DNA from: Pempheris klunzingeri
Taxonomy: Eukaryota; Chordata; Actinopteri; Acropomatiformes; Pempheridae
Length of the DNA: 64,000 nucleotides
Direction: 5' to 3'
NCBI RefSeq assembly: GCF_042242105.1
Contig: NC_092015.1
Location: forward strand, 13,905,535-13,969,534
The position numbers were made by a program, and so were the translations under genes. Every line of letters starts with the position of its first letter. The first letter of the stretch is position 1. The notes beneath the pieces were generated by a model. The model had not been told where the DNA came from, searched no databases, and worked only from the letters and a program-made list of their open reading frames with translations. Positions 50,301 to 64,000 of this stretch are shown in pieces.

Positions 50301-53300
50301 GACCGATGCACACTGAGAGCAGGGACAGAGTGCTCACAGGTAGGCAGGTATGTACGTTTGTCCAACCATTTGATTTATTAATTGCTCTCACATGCTGTGT
50401 CTTTGTCTTGGATCAGTTTTCATTTTTTGACTATTGGCCCTATTCAGCTAGTAGTTAGTGTTTATAGGATTCTTTTATCAGGGACTAACATTTGTCCAAT
50501 TTTTTTGACAAAGGATCAGTTTTACAAAAGTTTTTTTACATTAAACTAGATGCACTTATTGCACATTTTGGGTGAACCTTGGTCATCGTCCTGTATTTAC
50601 TGTACTTTACTGGATTTTATACCATCTTTTATTTTATGTTCTAAAATGCTGCATTCAAAAAGAATAGCAACTTTGTCACTTGGTTAAATCCTCTTTCTTT
50701 ACTTGCCTAAAAATGTATTATAGGTGATGTCACCGAGGAACAATGATAGTTCTGTATTTCTTGTTATTTATTTACTCTTTTATTTCACTTGTTCACCTCA
50801 CAACTGAAAATAGTTGCTCTACAGTATTTGATTGATTATGGTTCAGGTCGATGCGATGAGCTCAGTGGCTTTTTTGATTTGCTCTGTTATAGTTGTCGTG
50901 GCTACTAGAGATCCATTTTGGATCAAAAAACTACCATACCCTGTCAACCCATTACAAGTGGGTTGTTAACACACACACAGAGACATTGGCATGCTGATAG
51001 CTAATCTCAATTCACAATTCATATTGTAGTCCAAATAATCTGATTGCCAAGACTAGATTCCCTTTGAAGTCAAATGTCTAGTTGTTGCTAAGAAAGCATG
51101 ACAATGAAAGCAAACTACATCATCTCTGAGGCCGTCTCGTGCTCCAACTTTAGCAGTATGTCAGCACCGCCTCACGTTCTTGGTCTGCTTGTTTTTGCCC
51201 GATACATTTTTGGCAAAGTTGCATCATCCACTGATACCGGTCTCTGAGCCTTCTGGCTGTATCTCATGTTGAGTTATATTTTATTAACAAGGTGTTTTTT
51301 GATTGTATTTATATTTATTGCCACTCAGTCGTTAATGTGAAAAGTTGAAAGTTGTCTCAAGTCGACACATTTATTACTCTGGTTACACTTTGGCCGTGTT
51401 CAGTGTGTAACTGCTGATGCCACAATATTAAAATGTACCAAAAAAGTCTAATATTAAATTAATGTTGGAGCCTTGTACCTGACTTACAGCTAAATGTAGC
51501 CAACTACTAAGCATTTGCACATTGGACAGCCATCTTAATATTTATGAAAAATAAGCTGTTTCATATGTTTTCTCTTGAACTCCGGGCACATATTAAATAT
51601 TTAGACAGAACAAACGAAGGTGCCAATGTTTGACTACATTGATATAATGGTCTGGATTTTGTGTTTAGCCAGGGCTGCTATATGTTAAGATTTTTTTGTC
51701 AGAGTGAGACATCAACTCTAAGGTAGCATGAATCCTCATTTAAGTAGCTTCTGTGAGAACTGATTATATTATTTTAGATTGACTGCTCTCATAGTTCAGT
51801 TTGATCTTGGCTTTACTGTGATCTCAAGAAACTGTACAGACGGTAAGAACTATAAATTAGGACACTTGTACAGAAAATGCACACGGCTGTAGGTTTAAAG
51901 AAACTAGGAGGACAAACCGACTTTGCTACTTTATGTACATATTTACTGCATGCTTTCTTCCACATCGACAGGCCAGTCCAGCAACGCATTGTCCACCCTC
52001 TTTTCCCTGACGATATTATCTATGAGGGAATACGTTATGTAGGCAAACCTACCGAGCTGTACATGAGTAATCCCACCAAACGAGGCCATGCAGGTTGTCA
52101 TGGAAACCCACAGCATTCAGTTGGTGATGGAGAAAATCTGTAAAGTTAACGCACACTATCAAATGTTACACAACAGATCATCTGTACACTTGGAACTGAT
52201 TTTTGTCGCCTCAGTATATTTAATTTATTGTTCTGACTTGTGACTGAATTGTGCACATTTAGCTTTTATTCTAATTTATATGTTTTAAAGTTTATTTATT
52301 GTTCATCTCATTCCACGGAAAAGTTTTATTTCTGAAGTTCTTTCTCAGCTCTTAATTTTGATACTCAACACCATGTTGTTAAGAATAGTTATATGAATAA
52401 ATAATGCCACATGGTAAATATAAGGTTCTAAATAGGTCCCGTGATTGTTGATCTGTATCTGCCGATACTGCTTCCTCTGTGATCTGTAATCTACCCCAAA
52501 AATCCTGATTATCCCTTCATATTCTGCCTCTTCCTGTCATGGACACAGACTGTATCTACTTTTTATGTATAGACGGAGGAAGCTTAAGCACAGGAAAACT
52601 TTTGCTGTGTTTAAACATGGTATTTGGCAGATACTATATGGCCATGAAAATGTGTCATGAAACACTGCACAGCTGGAAGGAAATCTCCTCCGGCTCTCGG
52701 TCAGATGAGCCAAAAGCTGAATGTTCTCTTTAAATATATTTTAGGTTAATATAAATGGACATACTGTACAAATCACAGATTCACTGACAAAGAGAGCAAA
52801 ATCTCTGAGGGGCATGTTTCCTTTAATATATTCTCTGTAATGGGCAGGATTTCAGCTTGAAAGCAATTTGAACACCTTGAAGCCAAATCATAACGCACCA
52901 CTTAACCTCCAACAATGTGTCATGGGTGAAATTATTGACATTTTCACATATGTTGCCCCAGTTTCATTATTGAAAACCTGGACCAAAATGTCAGAAATAA
53001 GTGATTACAGCATTTACTTGTCAGTCAGACGGTGCTCTGTCTTCTTTTAAACTTTAATTTCATTGTAAATGTCCATTATCGGACATGGTTTTTTATATTT
53101 CCTCGAACAACATTACAGACACATCCACACTGATGGCTTTGCATAACTCATAAAGGTTAAAAAGTTTTGGGCTGTGCATTATTTTGATTTTTTAAACTAA
53201 AACCACATTGTTAGTTATACAGCAGTCAGTTGACTCTTTAGTGAGCAGTCCAAACCAATAGTGATTTTGTGCTGTGTCCAAGTTCAATTTGTAACAGAGG

Positions 53301-56300
53301 ACATGAGGTGATGTGAGGTGACTGAAGAGAGTTCAGCTCTTGGTTTCTGTGACGCAACTTTTTTGAAGTCATCTTGGTTCATCAGGGCCCTCAGTAGTGT
53401 GAAAGCCAGTGAGGGATCCTATCAGTTGGTCATGGTGTCAGGAGGGGAGTGGGACGTTGGGGAATATTACGATTGTTTCTATATGTTGGTGGTTACTGAG
53501 TGACAAAAAGAAGGAGCCAAGTCTCTTATCTGATGCTATTAGAGTTCTCCTAAACCTAAGACGTTTGGTTTAAAGGTGTTGTGGTCGCCAGGGACACATA
53601 ATCATGCTTTTAAGATCCAAATAGCAGTCATAAAAACTGACTTGTAAGAAAGAAAACTATATAATAACTCTATAGACACTGAAGTCATAAATTATGATAC
53701 ACCCTCTTTCTTGCTATCTCAATTTCAACATTCCAACTTTTTTCACGTTTTAAACGAAACCAAATGTTGGGATGCTAGCTTAACAGTGACAGTCATCCAA
53801 AGTACATGCATTTTGTTCTATTTCTGTAACTATAAAGAAAGTATGTGTGCAAAAATCCAACATTTTTGTTATGAAAAAAGGAATGCATCCATCCACCCTC
53901 AGAAACACTGCACACACAATAGATGCTGTAGTATTCTCACAGATGTAACCAGACTGATTGTGAATCAGGAGCTCTCAGGACTGTCAAACCTCATCAAACC
54001 TTTTTTGCTCCATGCCAGCAGTTTGATTTAACAAAGGGTCCATTCGGTATGTACCATGCCATAGTTGCACCAAAAGCATTATTGTGCTATTTTCCTGGCA
54101 AGTTCTGTGGAAAATGTCTGTGCTGGGCTCACTCTTTTCTTTCAGTAAGACGGTTTGTCCTGCCTGTCAAAACTCTTGACAAGTTATTCTACTCGGATGA
54201 TTTATGAAAGAATGACACAAAATCTTGACAAATTAGTTCTCTTCTTTTTTTGTCTTTATTTTGCCTATGTTTTGTCAGGATGTGTTACTGAGCTTTGAAT
54301 TGATATCTCCCTGACATTTGATATCACAAGGCTGACGTTATGATGGCCAGCTGAAGTGTTCCTTACCATGTGATTAATGAGTTTGAAGTGGAGCCAACCT
54401 GCAGCAGACATGATGTAGAGTGACTTGGAATTTCCATTTATGTTTTATATTTTCATGGTAGTTCAGTGTCCTACTGCATGAGTAATTGACGGTTAAGTCT
54501 TTTCAACATATGCACATAGTATATCATGAAACTCCAGGCACTGGTCCTTTTTTGTTAACATCTGTGGCATTTTAATTGATTTCATATAATCCTATTAGCC
54601 AAAAAACCAAGCAGTGTTTGTTAAACAGCTTGTATTTTTCCTTTTCTATAAATAATTGCGGTTGAGCCACCAGGCTGTTACAAGGGTTTGCACTAATCAT
54701 GCACCATGTGCAGTCATCTGTCAGACAGCAATCCTTCACTCTGTCTCAAGCCTCCACTGCCTCTCAGAGCTGAGCAGTCTTGACAGATCGAGCCGCAGAG
54801 GCTGAGGGCACTGATTAGACCAGACGAAAAGCAGCCGAACAGCACCAGTGATAACACTGAGTATGGGAGAAAGCATGGAAGGAGCAGCAGAGCAAGCCAA
54901 ATAAATTAAGTCAATGAGCTCAACAAAGTGGGTCATAACAGTAGACAGTGACCCATGTTCAGAGTCCTCAGTGAACCTGTTCACTGAGAGCCTTGAGATG
55001 CTGTTGAACTACTTATTCCTGCTCCTACTACTCACCACTTGCCTTACACACATTGGTTTTATTGAGGATTTTCTGTGTGCTAAGTTGTATGAAAACTTAA
55101 TACCATTTTAGCATATTTAGATGTTATGCTTAGATTTAGTCTTGAATAACAAAAGCCTGCGAAATTGTGTGAGGTATGTGCATGAGGATGATAGTATTAA
55201 TGGTGATAATAATGCGATCATTAACTTCCACGGTTCATTTCACTGTTGCATGTTGTAGTCCTATTTTAGCGAGGTTGTTCTTAATATGGAGAAGTTATGT
55301 CTCAGCGAGGCTTGTAAAGCTGAATTTATTTACAAGTGAAGTTCCAGGTGCTCTGGTTTCCTGCCATGGTCCGAAGATATAAACATCAGGCTGACTGGAG
55401 ATTCATAATCACCCAAAGGTATTGGTGCTGGTATTTCACTGTCTCCTGCCCACCGCTGCCTGAAATACTATGGGTAGAGAAAAAAGTATTACAAAAAAAA
55501 TCAGTGTCCGTTGATTATCTGTTATATTTAATTTGTGAGTAGTAGATGTTTCCTGTCATCTGTTCTGCTGTTGATGACTCATGTTTCACATCTTTCACGA
55601 ACAAAAACTGCTTTCTGTGTTTGTTTGGGATTGTTGTGTCCTTGATAGTTTGCTGCTTCTCTTAATAGTTACTCAGTGCTTTTACTGCATATAACAAAAG
55701 TCTCATGGATTTTCTTTAAGGTTTATTTCACAGCATGCCAGAGAAGATTTTATTTTGTCCATAATATGTCTGTCACACAGTATTTGTTGAGAGAGGCATT
55801 GCCAGAAAATGAGTCAGTTGTGTTCCACCAGTGACTCCGAGACAACCTATTAAGTGATTTACTGACCCTCTGGTAGATATTAAGTTCACATAAAATTCCT
55901 ATGTTCTTATTTCAAAATATGGCACTGCTCAGACAACATGAATATCACGCAAGGTTCCCAGGGAACTGTCACCTAAGGATGCACATTTGTAAGAGCCATT
56001 TCTGTGCATGTGTCTAATTTGTATTGCGTTAGATTCCTTTGTTTATTTTTGCTGTGAGCTTCCCACCACTTGGGGCATCCCTGCTTGTGAGAGGGCATAT
56101 AATCAGCCAGGTGATGCACCCAGGTGTGGCTAATGAAGAGAGGCAAACAGTTTTAGACCGTGGCGTGGCGTGGCGCTTTAGGTTTGTTTGTTTAATTCTG
56201 AACTGGTAATCTGCAGTCTGCATTGGTAAGCAGACAATATTGATAAGTGTGTAAAAGTCAGACTCGTATTGGAAACTGGAACTGAAGAATGTAAACAATA

Positions 56301-59300
56301 AACAGCACCATATTGTGGATCAAGCAGTGGAGTGGACATGTCATTTACACGCGTCGAAACATCCTCACCATCAGCAACCAGGTGCCCTTGATCGATTGGC
56401 GAAAAGGGGTCACTACAACATTATTAACAAAGGTGAATGGTTTATTATCACCAGAGGCAGCATGCAGAGGCAACGAGAGGCAGCACTATGTTTGAACTGA
56501 GGTTTAATCAACATATATCTTTCTGACGGATCAACTAAGACCTATATAACTTAAAAAATGATGACAGATGTTACAGGAAAGACATACATTCACAGAGCCC
56601 TTTAACTGACTAGATTAAATGGTTATGACTCAAAATACTCAGACAGTCATTATCATGAATGCCTTGAAAAGGCAGGATAATCATTGTTTTATCAAAAACT
56701 GGTAGGTCATCATTTTAAAAGACAACTAATAACAATTTCACATATGTTTTGTTGTAAATTATTTATTGATCTTTTACACCTGATCATACAAACACTGGTG
56801 ACGGAGGGATATTAGGGTGTCAAAAAATTATATTGCAGATAAACATTATTATGGGGTCACTCCCCCCATACAATCTGTGATTACAGTGTACCATATTCTT
56901 CAGTAGTCTGTGATTTTTTCCACAGTGGCCCATCAGTGCATAAAGCTTCCCTCCAAGATTTTCTATATCGTATATCACCGTCCTTTACAAGCCTCTGTAA
57001 ATTGTGATCATGTGACAGGACCTCATGCGGTATCTCATCATGGTGAGGTAGCCACGTAGTCTTCCTCTGAGTACTTCCTGGGACCTATGAAGTTTGTAAA
57101 GGTTTGGCTCCGCTCAGATACAAGGGCATGTGCAGTCGGCGATGCAAATGTAAGTGCAGAGCAGAGTTCTTGTCATTGTAGACAGATTTTACATTGATTA
57201 TTTGGCTCTGCCTGGCTCTAAAAGGTGTCATTTTAAGCCCTTCGTTCTCCGTGTAGTCCTTCCTAAAAAAGGAAGAATATGCACTGTAAAAACGTGAAAA
57301 GAATAAAAGAGAGTAATTAATATTTTACACGGAAATAACATTTCAGAAACTCAAGTAAATGTTGAAAGAATATTGTACATAAAAATGAAGTGACTGTTTC
57401 TCTCCAGTATTGTTTTGTAGATTTAACTGCCTTCATAAACTGAAATTTGAACAATAGTTTAAAAACATCTTGAGCATTACTTTACACTGGGCCACTTGAT
57501 TTTGTTTCAGTGAGTCAGACTCATTCAGTTCTTTAGTGAATGCCGCCGCTTTCCTAACACTGACCCGAGTCTTTGCATGCTCACAACCTGCTGAGAATAG
57601 CCAGACTCAAGCTCAGGTCCAACAGTGCGCCAGACCACCCAGCGCACATTAGATAAGATGAAAAGAACAGCAGCAGCAACCACTGCAGAGGTGCTGCACT
57701 GGCCGAGCTGAAACATTACCACAAGTACACACAACTGTGCTCAAGCCATGTACCTACTGATAATAGATTATTCAAAAGCTGGTGTCCATTAATATTGCAT
57801 TCTTGCTGCCTTCTCAGCTTGCTCCTCATTGGCTTAGGGTGATGTCAAGCAGGACTTCTGCCAGTTGTCCAAAATCACAGAGAAATCACAGAAATAGCAT
57901 CCAGATGGAAGAAGACAGTGATGACAAGAATAATCACATCTTCACAGAAAACCCTCCATCTGCATTCCTGGATATGATTTTGGAAATGACTTAAGTTAGC
58001 GTGATGCTACTACAGCATATTTAACAGTGGTCCTGTTCAATGACAAATCTTGTGCCTCATCTAAGTCTCTGTCATAGTTTTGTAGAGCTTTGTTTTGTCA
58101 TCATCTTTTCTGCTGCTTTACAGCGATGTGCTTTCAGATAAGATGTCAGCATTCATATGTTACTTAAGCTGATCAGGAACTGTAAAGCTAGAGGAAAATC
58201 CAAATATGTTTTTACTTTGCATAGATCATCTTTCTCAACTGATCTGGCAATCCGGATTTACTGAGTCTGCCTCATCTTGAATCACATCACGCTGAGGGAG
58301 GTATACAGTTTTTTTTAATCTCTAACTCACAACTAAACCAAGAAGTGATGCTGCCGCAGCCCAAATACATTCTGCATTTACTCAGACTTAAGAGCTAAAA
58401 ACTCCCGTTCAGGGCTGTACGCTGTTTTCTAAAGCATGAGTTGCAGTAAAAGAGAACACATTCCCAATAAGATAGCTGCAAGCCTCTGTGACGCTTTTTG
58501 AAAAGAATTCCTATGCTGACATTCTTGTTCTTATCGACACTTCTAAAAGGATCTCAGTCGTCAGTGTAGTTAATTACACTTTAATGAAATATGGGGGCAA
58601 ATATTTTGGCACAATGTACACAGAAAAACTTAATTCTTCAGGCAGAAGGAGAAACGTTTCAAGCTCAAGTCACCAAAAATAGTTTACTGAAAGATGATAA
58701 TGTAAGTCTGATATTAGTCCGGCTAAACCTCAAGACCCTCATATAGTAAATACGGGAACTGTGTCATTTTACATAAAACTTTTCTTTAGCAATATTATAG
58801 GGACTCATTTTAAATCATAAACTGATTGTGTGTTGGTAATTGAAAGTTGGTTGCAGTAGGTTTTTAATTACTTGGCCTCACTGCCACCCAAATGCACCTA
58901 TGATACAGTAGTGCGTGTGTTAGACAACGTAACATGTTTGCTACCTGTCACATTAATCTCCAGTGGTGCTCATGAAACATTACAACAAATGTTTCAGAAT
59001 ATGGACAAGACTGCGACAACAGACGTCGCTTCAAAAAACAAAAAGAAAAAAAATGGCACATCCTGGGCACATCTTAGTTCACATTTTCCTTTCGTCATTC
59101 CCTCCCAGACGAGCGCAGCTGCTGCAAAACAAGAGAACAAGAGGCACTTCAGGAGAACCGGAGTAACAGAATGGGGGGGTGTTTTTGTTTCCCTAGTGCC
59201 TAAATTCTGACCAAGTTGGCTGTGCTTACTTAATTAGCTCGCATACAGAACAATAATGCCAAACCCTTCCTGAGCATGTTCGGTGGACATATCACAGACA

Positions 59301-59861
59301 TTACGCAGTGGTTTTGCTCCATTAAGCATCCATAGTTTCATGCCAAGAACCACATCCAGCAATTAACAGGCCAGCGTATAGCTATATGAATGTGGGACAA
59401 CTGCAACAATGTGCCAAAGGGATTGTCAGGAAAAGGCCTCTACTGTTGAACAGTGCATCTGTTTCATGAGGAAATATTCACTCTTAAGCCTTTGCTTTCA
59501 ATACCACCCCAAGTGAAGAGAACAGTTGAAACATTAGTGCCAGTAAGAATTGGCTGAATTGTATGTGCTTGGAAAAGCAATTCATTAGAAACATTTACAA
59601 ACCTGGCCTTATAGTATTGTGCTGCAGTTATACTACCATTTTAAATATGAGGTACCATAGGTCAGATTTCATCCAACAAACTTACTTCTGTGATAAAAAT
59701 AAAATAAGAGTCAGTTTGTCAAATGGATGGAAAATGTGACTAAAGCACAGAAGGTGAGAAAAACAGTACTTACCAAAATAAAAGAAACAGTAAATAATAG
59801 CACAATGTGTGTGAGTGAAAAGTGAGTGCTATGGTTGACTGGTTTTACAATTGCATTCAGA

Positions 59862-60113
59862 GGTAGAGTGAGTCAGAAGGTCGGTGGTCGGTTCAATCCC
59901 CAGCTCCTATGGGTCAGCATGTTGAAGTGTCCATGGGCAAGACACTGAACCCCAACTTGCTCCTGAAGCATAGCTTCAGTGTGTGAATGTGTGTGAAAGA
60001 ATAGTCTCCTCCAGCTTAGATTGTAATGTATGAATGAGGATGTAATGTAAAAGCGGTTTAATTAGTTGAAATGACTAGAAAGGCGCTATATAAATACAGA
60101 CCATTTACCTTTT
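59862..60113 (+). mobile_element. tRNA-derived SINE
   Basis: A Pol III box B (GGTTCAATCC, 59890-59899) is followed by 'agctcctatgggtcagcatg', 'ttgaagtgtccatgggcaag', 'acactgaaccccaacttgct', 'gtgtgaatgtgtgtgaa', and the tail 'tagaaaggcgctatataaat', 'acagaccatttacc'. I recognise this as a SINE widespread in teleosts. The 5' head with box A is decayed. Single copy, plus orientation. Confidence 0.8.
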
Positions 60114-63100
60114 ATGTCTCGTAACCTGTAACCATCACATGTCAAGATTTCTACATTGAAACTTCCAGCAAACCGAGCTCATTTCCCTCATTTAATCATG
60201 GCAAAGGATTTTCCTACACTTAAGAGATTAGATTTAGATTTAGTTGCCTTAACCTAACAAGGTTTAGCTACCTAAAGTTAAAGTTAAACACTTGAAATCC
60301 TGTGGTCAACTTGTCATCCTATATAATGATCAGGTTAACACAGTCTACCCATACTTTTGGCAGCTGTCAGGAGCTCTGGTGGACCAGAGTGCTGCAGGGC
60401 AGCTATGCATGATAGGCCGTGTCCCTGTAACAGCTCCCTTTAAAACTTGGTAAGCCGGCCTGACAGCAAGGTCAAACCAAGGATTGGCCAGCGCCTGATT
60501 AAGGTTGTGGGACTTAAATGGGAGTTCAGACTACATCTTAAATACTATAATGAAAATGGAAGAAGAACATAAGAGATCAGGTTGATCTAGCTGGCCTGGG
60601 GCTGCTGATCTGTCTAGTTTCTGGCTCACTGAGTTCATGCACCCCTGTGTTTGTTGTATTTCTTTTTTTCTTACACGCAGTTTTGTGTGTTCACATTCTG
60701 TACACTTACATGATGCGCCCTGATTACTATTTTTACGCACAATTACATCGGTAGACGCCACTAAAATTGAGAGACTTGGTAAACAAAGCAGTTACACTCT
60801 CATCTACAGGAATGAAAGTGCTTGTGCTTGCTAGCCTTAATCAGACAATGCCTACATAAGGCATGGGCTTACAGTGGCTCCAGACCAAGGCCCCGAGGTT
60901 TTGGAGGGCCCCCACAGAGAGGAGAAATAAAAGTACATTCCCTCACTGCCACTCCAGGACGGTGTCGTTGTTTTGTTCCAGGTCAGGTGAGCAACTAATA
61001 CCACTTGAAGGCATTTCCAGAAGTGTGGATATTGTGGCACTACTGTTGCTCCTGTTTAACAAGCCAAAAGGGATTTATTCCTCTCCTTAGTCTTCCTGTT
61101 AAATACTAGTAAATACAAGTGAATATGGCTCATTTGTTTGTGCTTAAACCTATAAAACAAAAGGCATTTCTGAGTGATGTAATTGTCTGAGCTACAGTGT
61201 ACAGGAAAGAAAAAATAGCTTAATATAGCTCTTTCATTAATGAAAGAAACAGGGTCATTAATACTTAAAGGAGAGAATTCAGGGATTACATGTACAGGGT
61301 ACGTCTACACTGAGGAGCAGCAGCTCAGTAATTATTCAGCTCATCTCACATGAACAGAGACGGGAAGGAAAGTGAAATAAATACTTCATGAATGAAGCCG
61401 TATTCCACAGCTAGTCAGGATAAAAGCCCTGGTGTATTTTTTGTGGAAGTGGAAAGCGCTGGATAATCCGTCTAATAAATGTTCTGTTGGAGACCTGACT
61501 GTCTGAACTCAGCTGGTTGTGTTTGGAGTCCATAATAACTCAGACACTCAGCACGCTACATGATGCACAGCACACTCTTCTTGAACACGGTGTAAATCAT
61601 GCTCGGCATCTCCTGGGGACATTGGGGAAAAGGGTCATAATTAACAACGGGGCTGCAGAATGAATTTTAGGCTGCATATTTTGTAATGCAAAACTACAAA
61701 TTGGAATTACTACAGGACTGGAAAGCTGGGATGGAATTTGTGGCACCTTTGAGGATTATGGTGGATGATCAAACATAGATTCTTTCCTGGCTTGACCATT
61801 CTCTGTGAATTTCTAAATGTAAAGAGCAGTTCTTATTTGTAATTTGTGTGAAACTAACCATTTGCTTTGGCTTTGTTGTGAGGTATTAACTAACAGAATA
61901 AGATTGTTAAAGCAGCGGCACTCTTACCGCCACTGTTAACTGTTGTAGGCTGTATATGTCATATGAGTAACATAGTAGGATAAACTTGAACAAATACAAC
62001 CATCTCCCTTAAAGGGTCATTTGGGTACTGTAAAGGTATGTATTGGATTAAAGGGTAAACATCATATTGAAAACACCTGGAGTTTTATGCCGGTCTTTAA
62101 GCTTAGACAAAAATAGGAAAGATGAATTGCAGATAATGTTTGGCCATCATAAATTCCTTAATGAGCAGTTATACAACTTTGCTTTCACCAAGGTTGCATA
62201 CAGAGCCTGTGATATAGAGTGATGGGCCTGAGACTGAGGCTTTTCTCTTTTATTTCATGTTTTCTGGTGGCTGTTTGGATCATTACACAGTTGGGGGCAC
62301 CTTGGAGGCAGCAGTGATGTGATCTGGAAGAGTCATCAGGTAAGTGATCGCATCAAACAACGCTACGGTGTGGGCCTGTGGCATGTAGCTCATGTTCAGG
62401 TTCATCCAATATTTAGACCTGATTGTTAATTTCGTTTTAGTGTCTTTTTAGACCGTTACTACATCTGTGTTTTGTCAAGCAGTGCCTCACTCAGAGTCAA
62501 TCATGTACTGTAACAGGCCAAGTTCAAACTTTATTTTCCAAATCGATGTACGATTTATAAGTCTACTGTGCAGTTTATTAGGAGGGAACTCAATATATTC
62601 AGGACAGATACTAAATGTTTTACCATTCTCTGTTACTTGTTACTTTAATGGGATGAAAAAATATCACTATGTTATTGGTTATAATCAAAAAGGGTTTTAA
62701 CTTTAAACTACCAAAAACCATATTAGCTTTGTTGTAGTTAGTCACATCTGAAGAGTTTCATTATTTTTCCTTGATTGAGGTTTGTCAGTATGATGTCTTC
62801 AAACAAGTCAGACATTTTTTAAACTCATTTAGTGCATTGTAGGTACACTCAGTACTGCTCAGTAAAACTGCGTAAAAGAGGTGTATGTTTCAGTATTTTT
62901 GTCATTTGAAGCTTACAACTTACAATCATGAGACAGTCACTGTTAGATATCATACCACATCAGGTCTGAACAATAACGCTATCTTAAAATGCCCTTAGTA
63001 TTATTTCATTTTAAAGTCTTAAATTGCACAAACGCTAGAGCAGTAGTTGACCTTCTCCATCTCCCATGGCCTTCTCTCCCAAACAACACATTACCATAAT

Positions 63101-64000
63101 GATGGTCAGCTTTTAAAGAGAACTGTTGTGTCAATCTGAAACAATAGAAGACAATGAAAGACAGAACTGCCAAGAACTTTTTCCACTGAAGCTTGATATC
63201 TTGTCAAATTCTGCATTTAGATCCACTTTACACATGTGCAATGAATGCCTGCACTATTGTAGCGATACTCTACACTGTGACATTGGGAGAATTGGGGTTT
63301 TATCTGATGTGATCTCACTCAAGGTAAACATCCGACCTGGCTTGCAGTTTTTAGCAGCTGCTCAGGGAATGTAATAACTTTTCAACAGCACATACACTGC
63401 TTACAGAGCAGGCTCATGTGCTTTTATGACCAGTCTTAGTCATTATATTGTCAGAAAATGCATGATTTGATGAGGTAAAGTTTCTGAAACAGGCAAAATA
63501 ATGTATGACTGAGCCAGCCCAACATAAGTGCTAAAGATCTAAATACAAGTATGTTTGAAGGGGATCATTTGTTGACTGTGCATCCTATAATCAACTTTGC
63601 ACTGAAGCCACTCTACTGTGAATCAGCAGTGATGTTGAATCAGTATTTTATCTTCCCTTCCCTTTTATCAGCCTCAGAGAAGACTAATAAGTAATACTAA
63701 TACTAAGAAAAGAGTAATTTCATAGTACAATATACATACAAAGGAGAAAATGTATATCACTTTTGTTTGTCTACCTGTGTGATCAGTATATGTTGAACTC
63801 CTTTTATTCATTTAGCTATGCATTCTTTTTTTTTTTTTTTAAAGCAGTCTGCTCCAAACCTCGTGTGTCCTCGTCCATATGACTCCATCTTCCTATTTTG
63901 TCACCCTCTTTATGTGTAATTGGTTTTCATCTCAAAAGCGAATAACAGCTGACCCACTTTGTGTTGCGCAAACGGACAGAGTGGATATTTGTTTAACAGA

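Larger units (their letters stand above)
41560..64000. other. 22-kb stretch without a supported exon
   Basis: Either a long intron of the gene beginning at 40099 or intergenic DNA. It holds the hairpin at 41999-42034, an inverted-repeat element (45768-46343), a LINE scrap (46445-46670), a tRNA-like relic (46807-46880), two repeats shared with phkg1 introns (48765-49012, 49930-50300) and a SINE (59862-60113). The remaining sequence is AT-rich with only short open frames of random appearance. Confidence 0.6.

Noticed and set aside
51877-52143. 88-codon open frame MHTAVGLKKLGGQ
   Set aside because: No family recognised, no flanking splice sites of the right phase, and nothing similar nearby; treated as chance.
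56030-56350. TATA-like, polyA-signal-bearing segment resembling a solitary LTR
   Set aside because: No matching second end, no defined termini and no internal element next to it; too weak to call.

Overview
The window is vertebrate nuclear DNA, almost certainly from a ray-finned (teleost) fish. Genes are split into short exons with GT/AG introns. Every recognisable protein is a clear orthologue of a vertebrate gene. Intergenic DNA carries long (TG)n and (ATCT)n microsatellites, a tRNA-type SINE, LINE fragments and several repeat types I know from teleost genomes. I see no bacterial, plasmid or viral gene organisation and no CRISPR array.

Layout. 1-522: first coding exon of a BICD-like dynein cargo adaptor on the minus strand; the rest lies left of the window. 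541-4820: intergenic, with a composite repeat and a long (TG)n tract. 4823-7320: FAM98-family gene (8 coding exons, 361 aa, probably fam98c). 8209-10637: chchd2 (4 exons, 173 aa). 11470-18819: phkg1 (TATA-type promoter, one non-coding and nine coding exons, 394 aa). 18820-23880: repeats, LINE debris and a possible minus-strand first exon. 23100-25493: psph (227 aa). 26918-32826: nipsnap2 on the minus strand (10 exons, 279 aa), tail to tail with psph. 32830-40030: intergenic, with a MITE-like element, a microsatellite and repeats. 40099-41559: two short in-phase coding exons that look like the start of a plus-strand gene I could not identify. 41560-64000: no exon I can support; either a very long intron of that gene or a gene desert with scattered repeats.

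The block chchd2-phkg1-psph-nipsnap2 keeps the order and relative orientation of human chromosome 7p11.2, except that CCT6A and SUMF2, which lie between PHKG1 and PSPH in human, are not here. The genes do not form a pathway. chchd2 and nipsnap2 encode mitochondrial proteins, psph makes serine, phkg1 is the catalytic subunit of muscle phosphorylase kinase, and FAM98 proteins belong to the tRNA-ligase/DDX1 RNA complex.

I found no clearly new biological system. The observations most worth a second look are: (a) a GCTAGC/GTTAGC motif cluster just downstream of the first exon of nearly every TATA-less promoter here and absent from the TATA-type phkg1 promoter; (b) the unidentified gene start at 40099; (c) a possible unannotated first exon at 21037 where human has CCT6A and SUMF2; (d) several perfect hairpins and short inverted-repeat elements; and (e) four close matches to the CTCF consensus. 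All exon boundaries were read by eye from splice sites, reading phase and remembered human proteins; no alignment was run.
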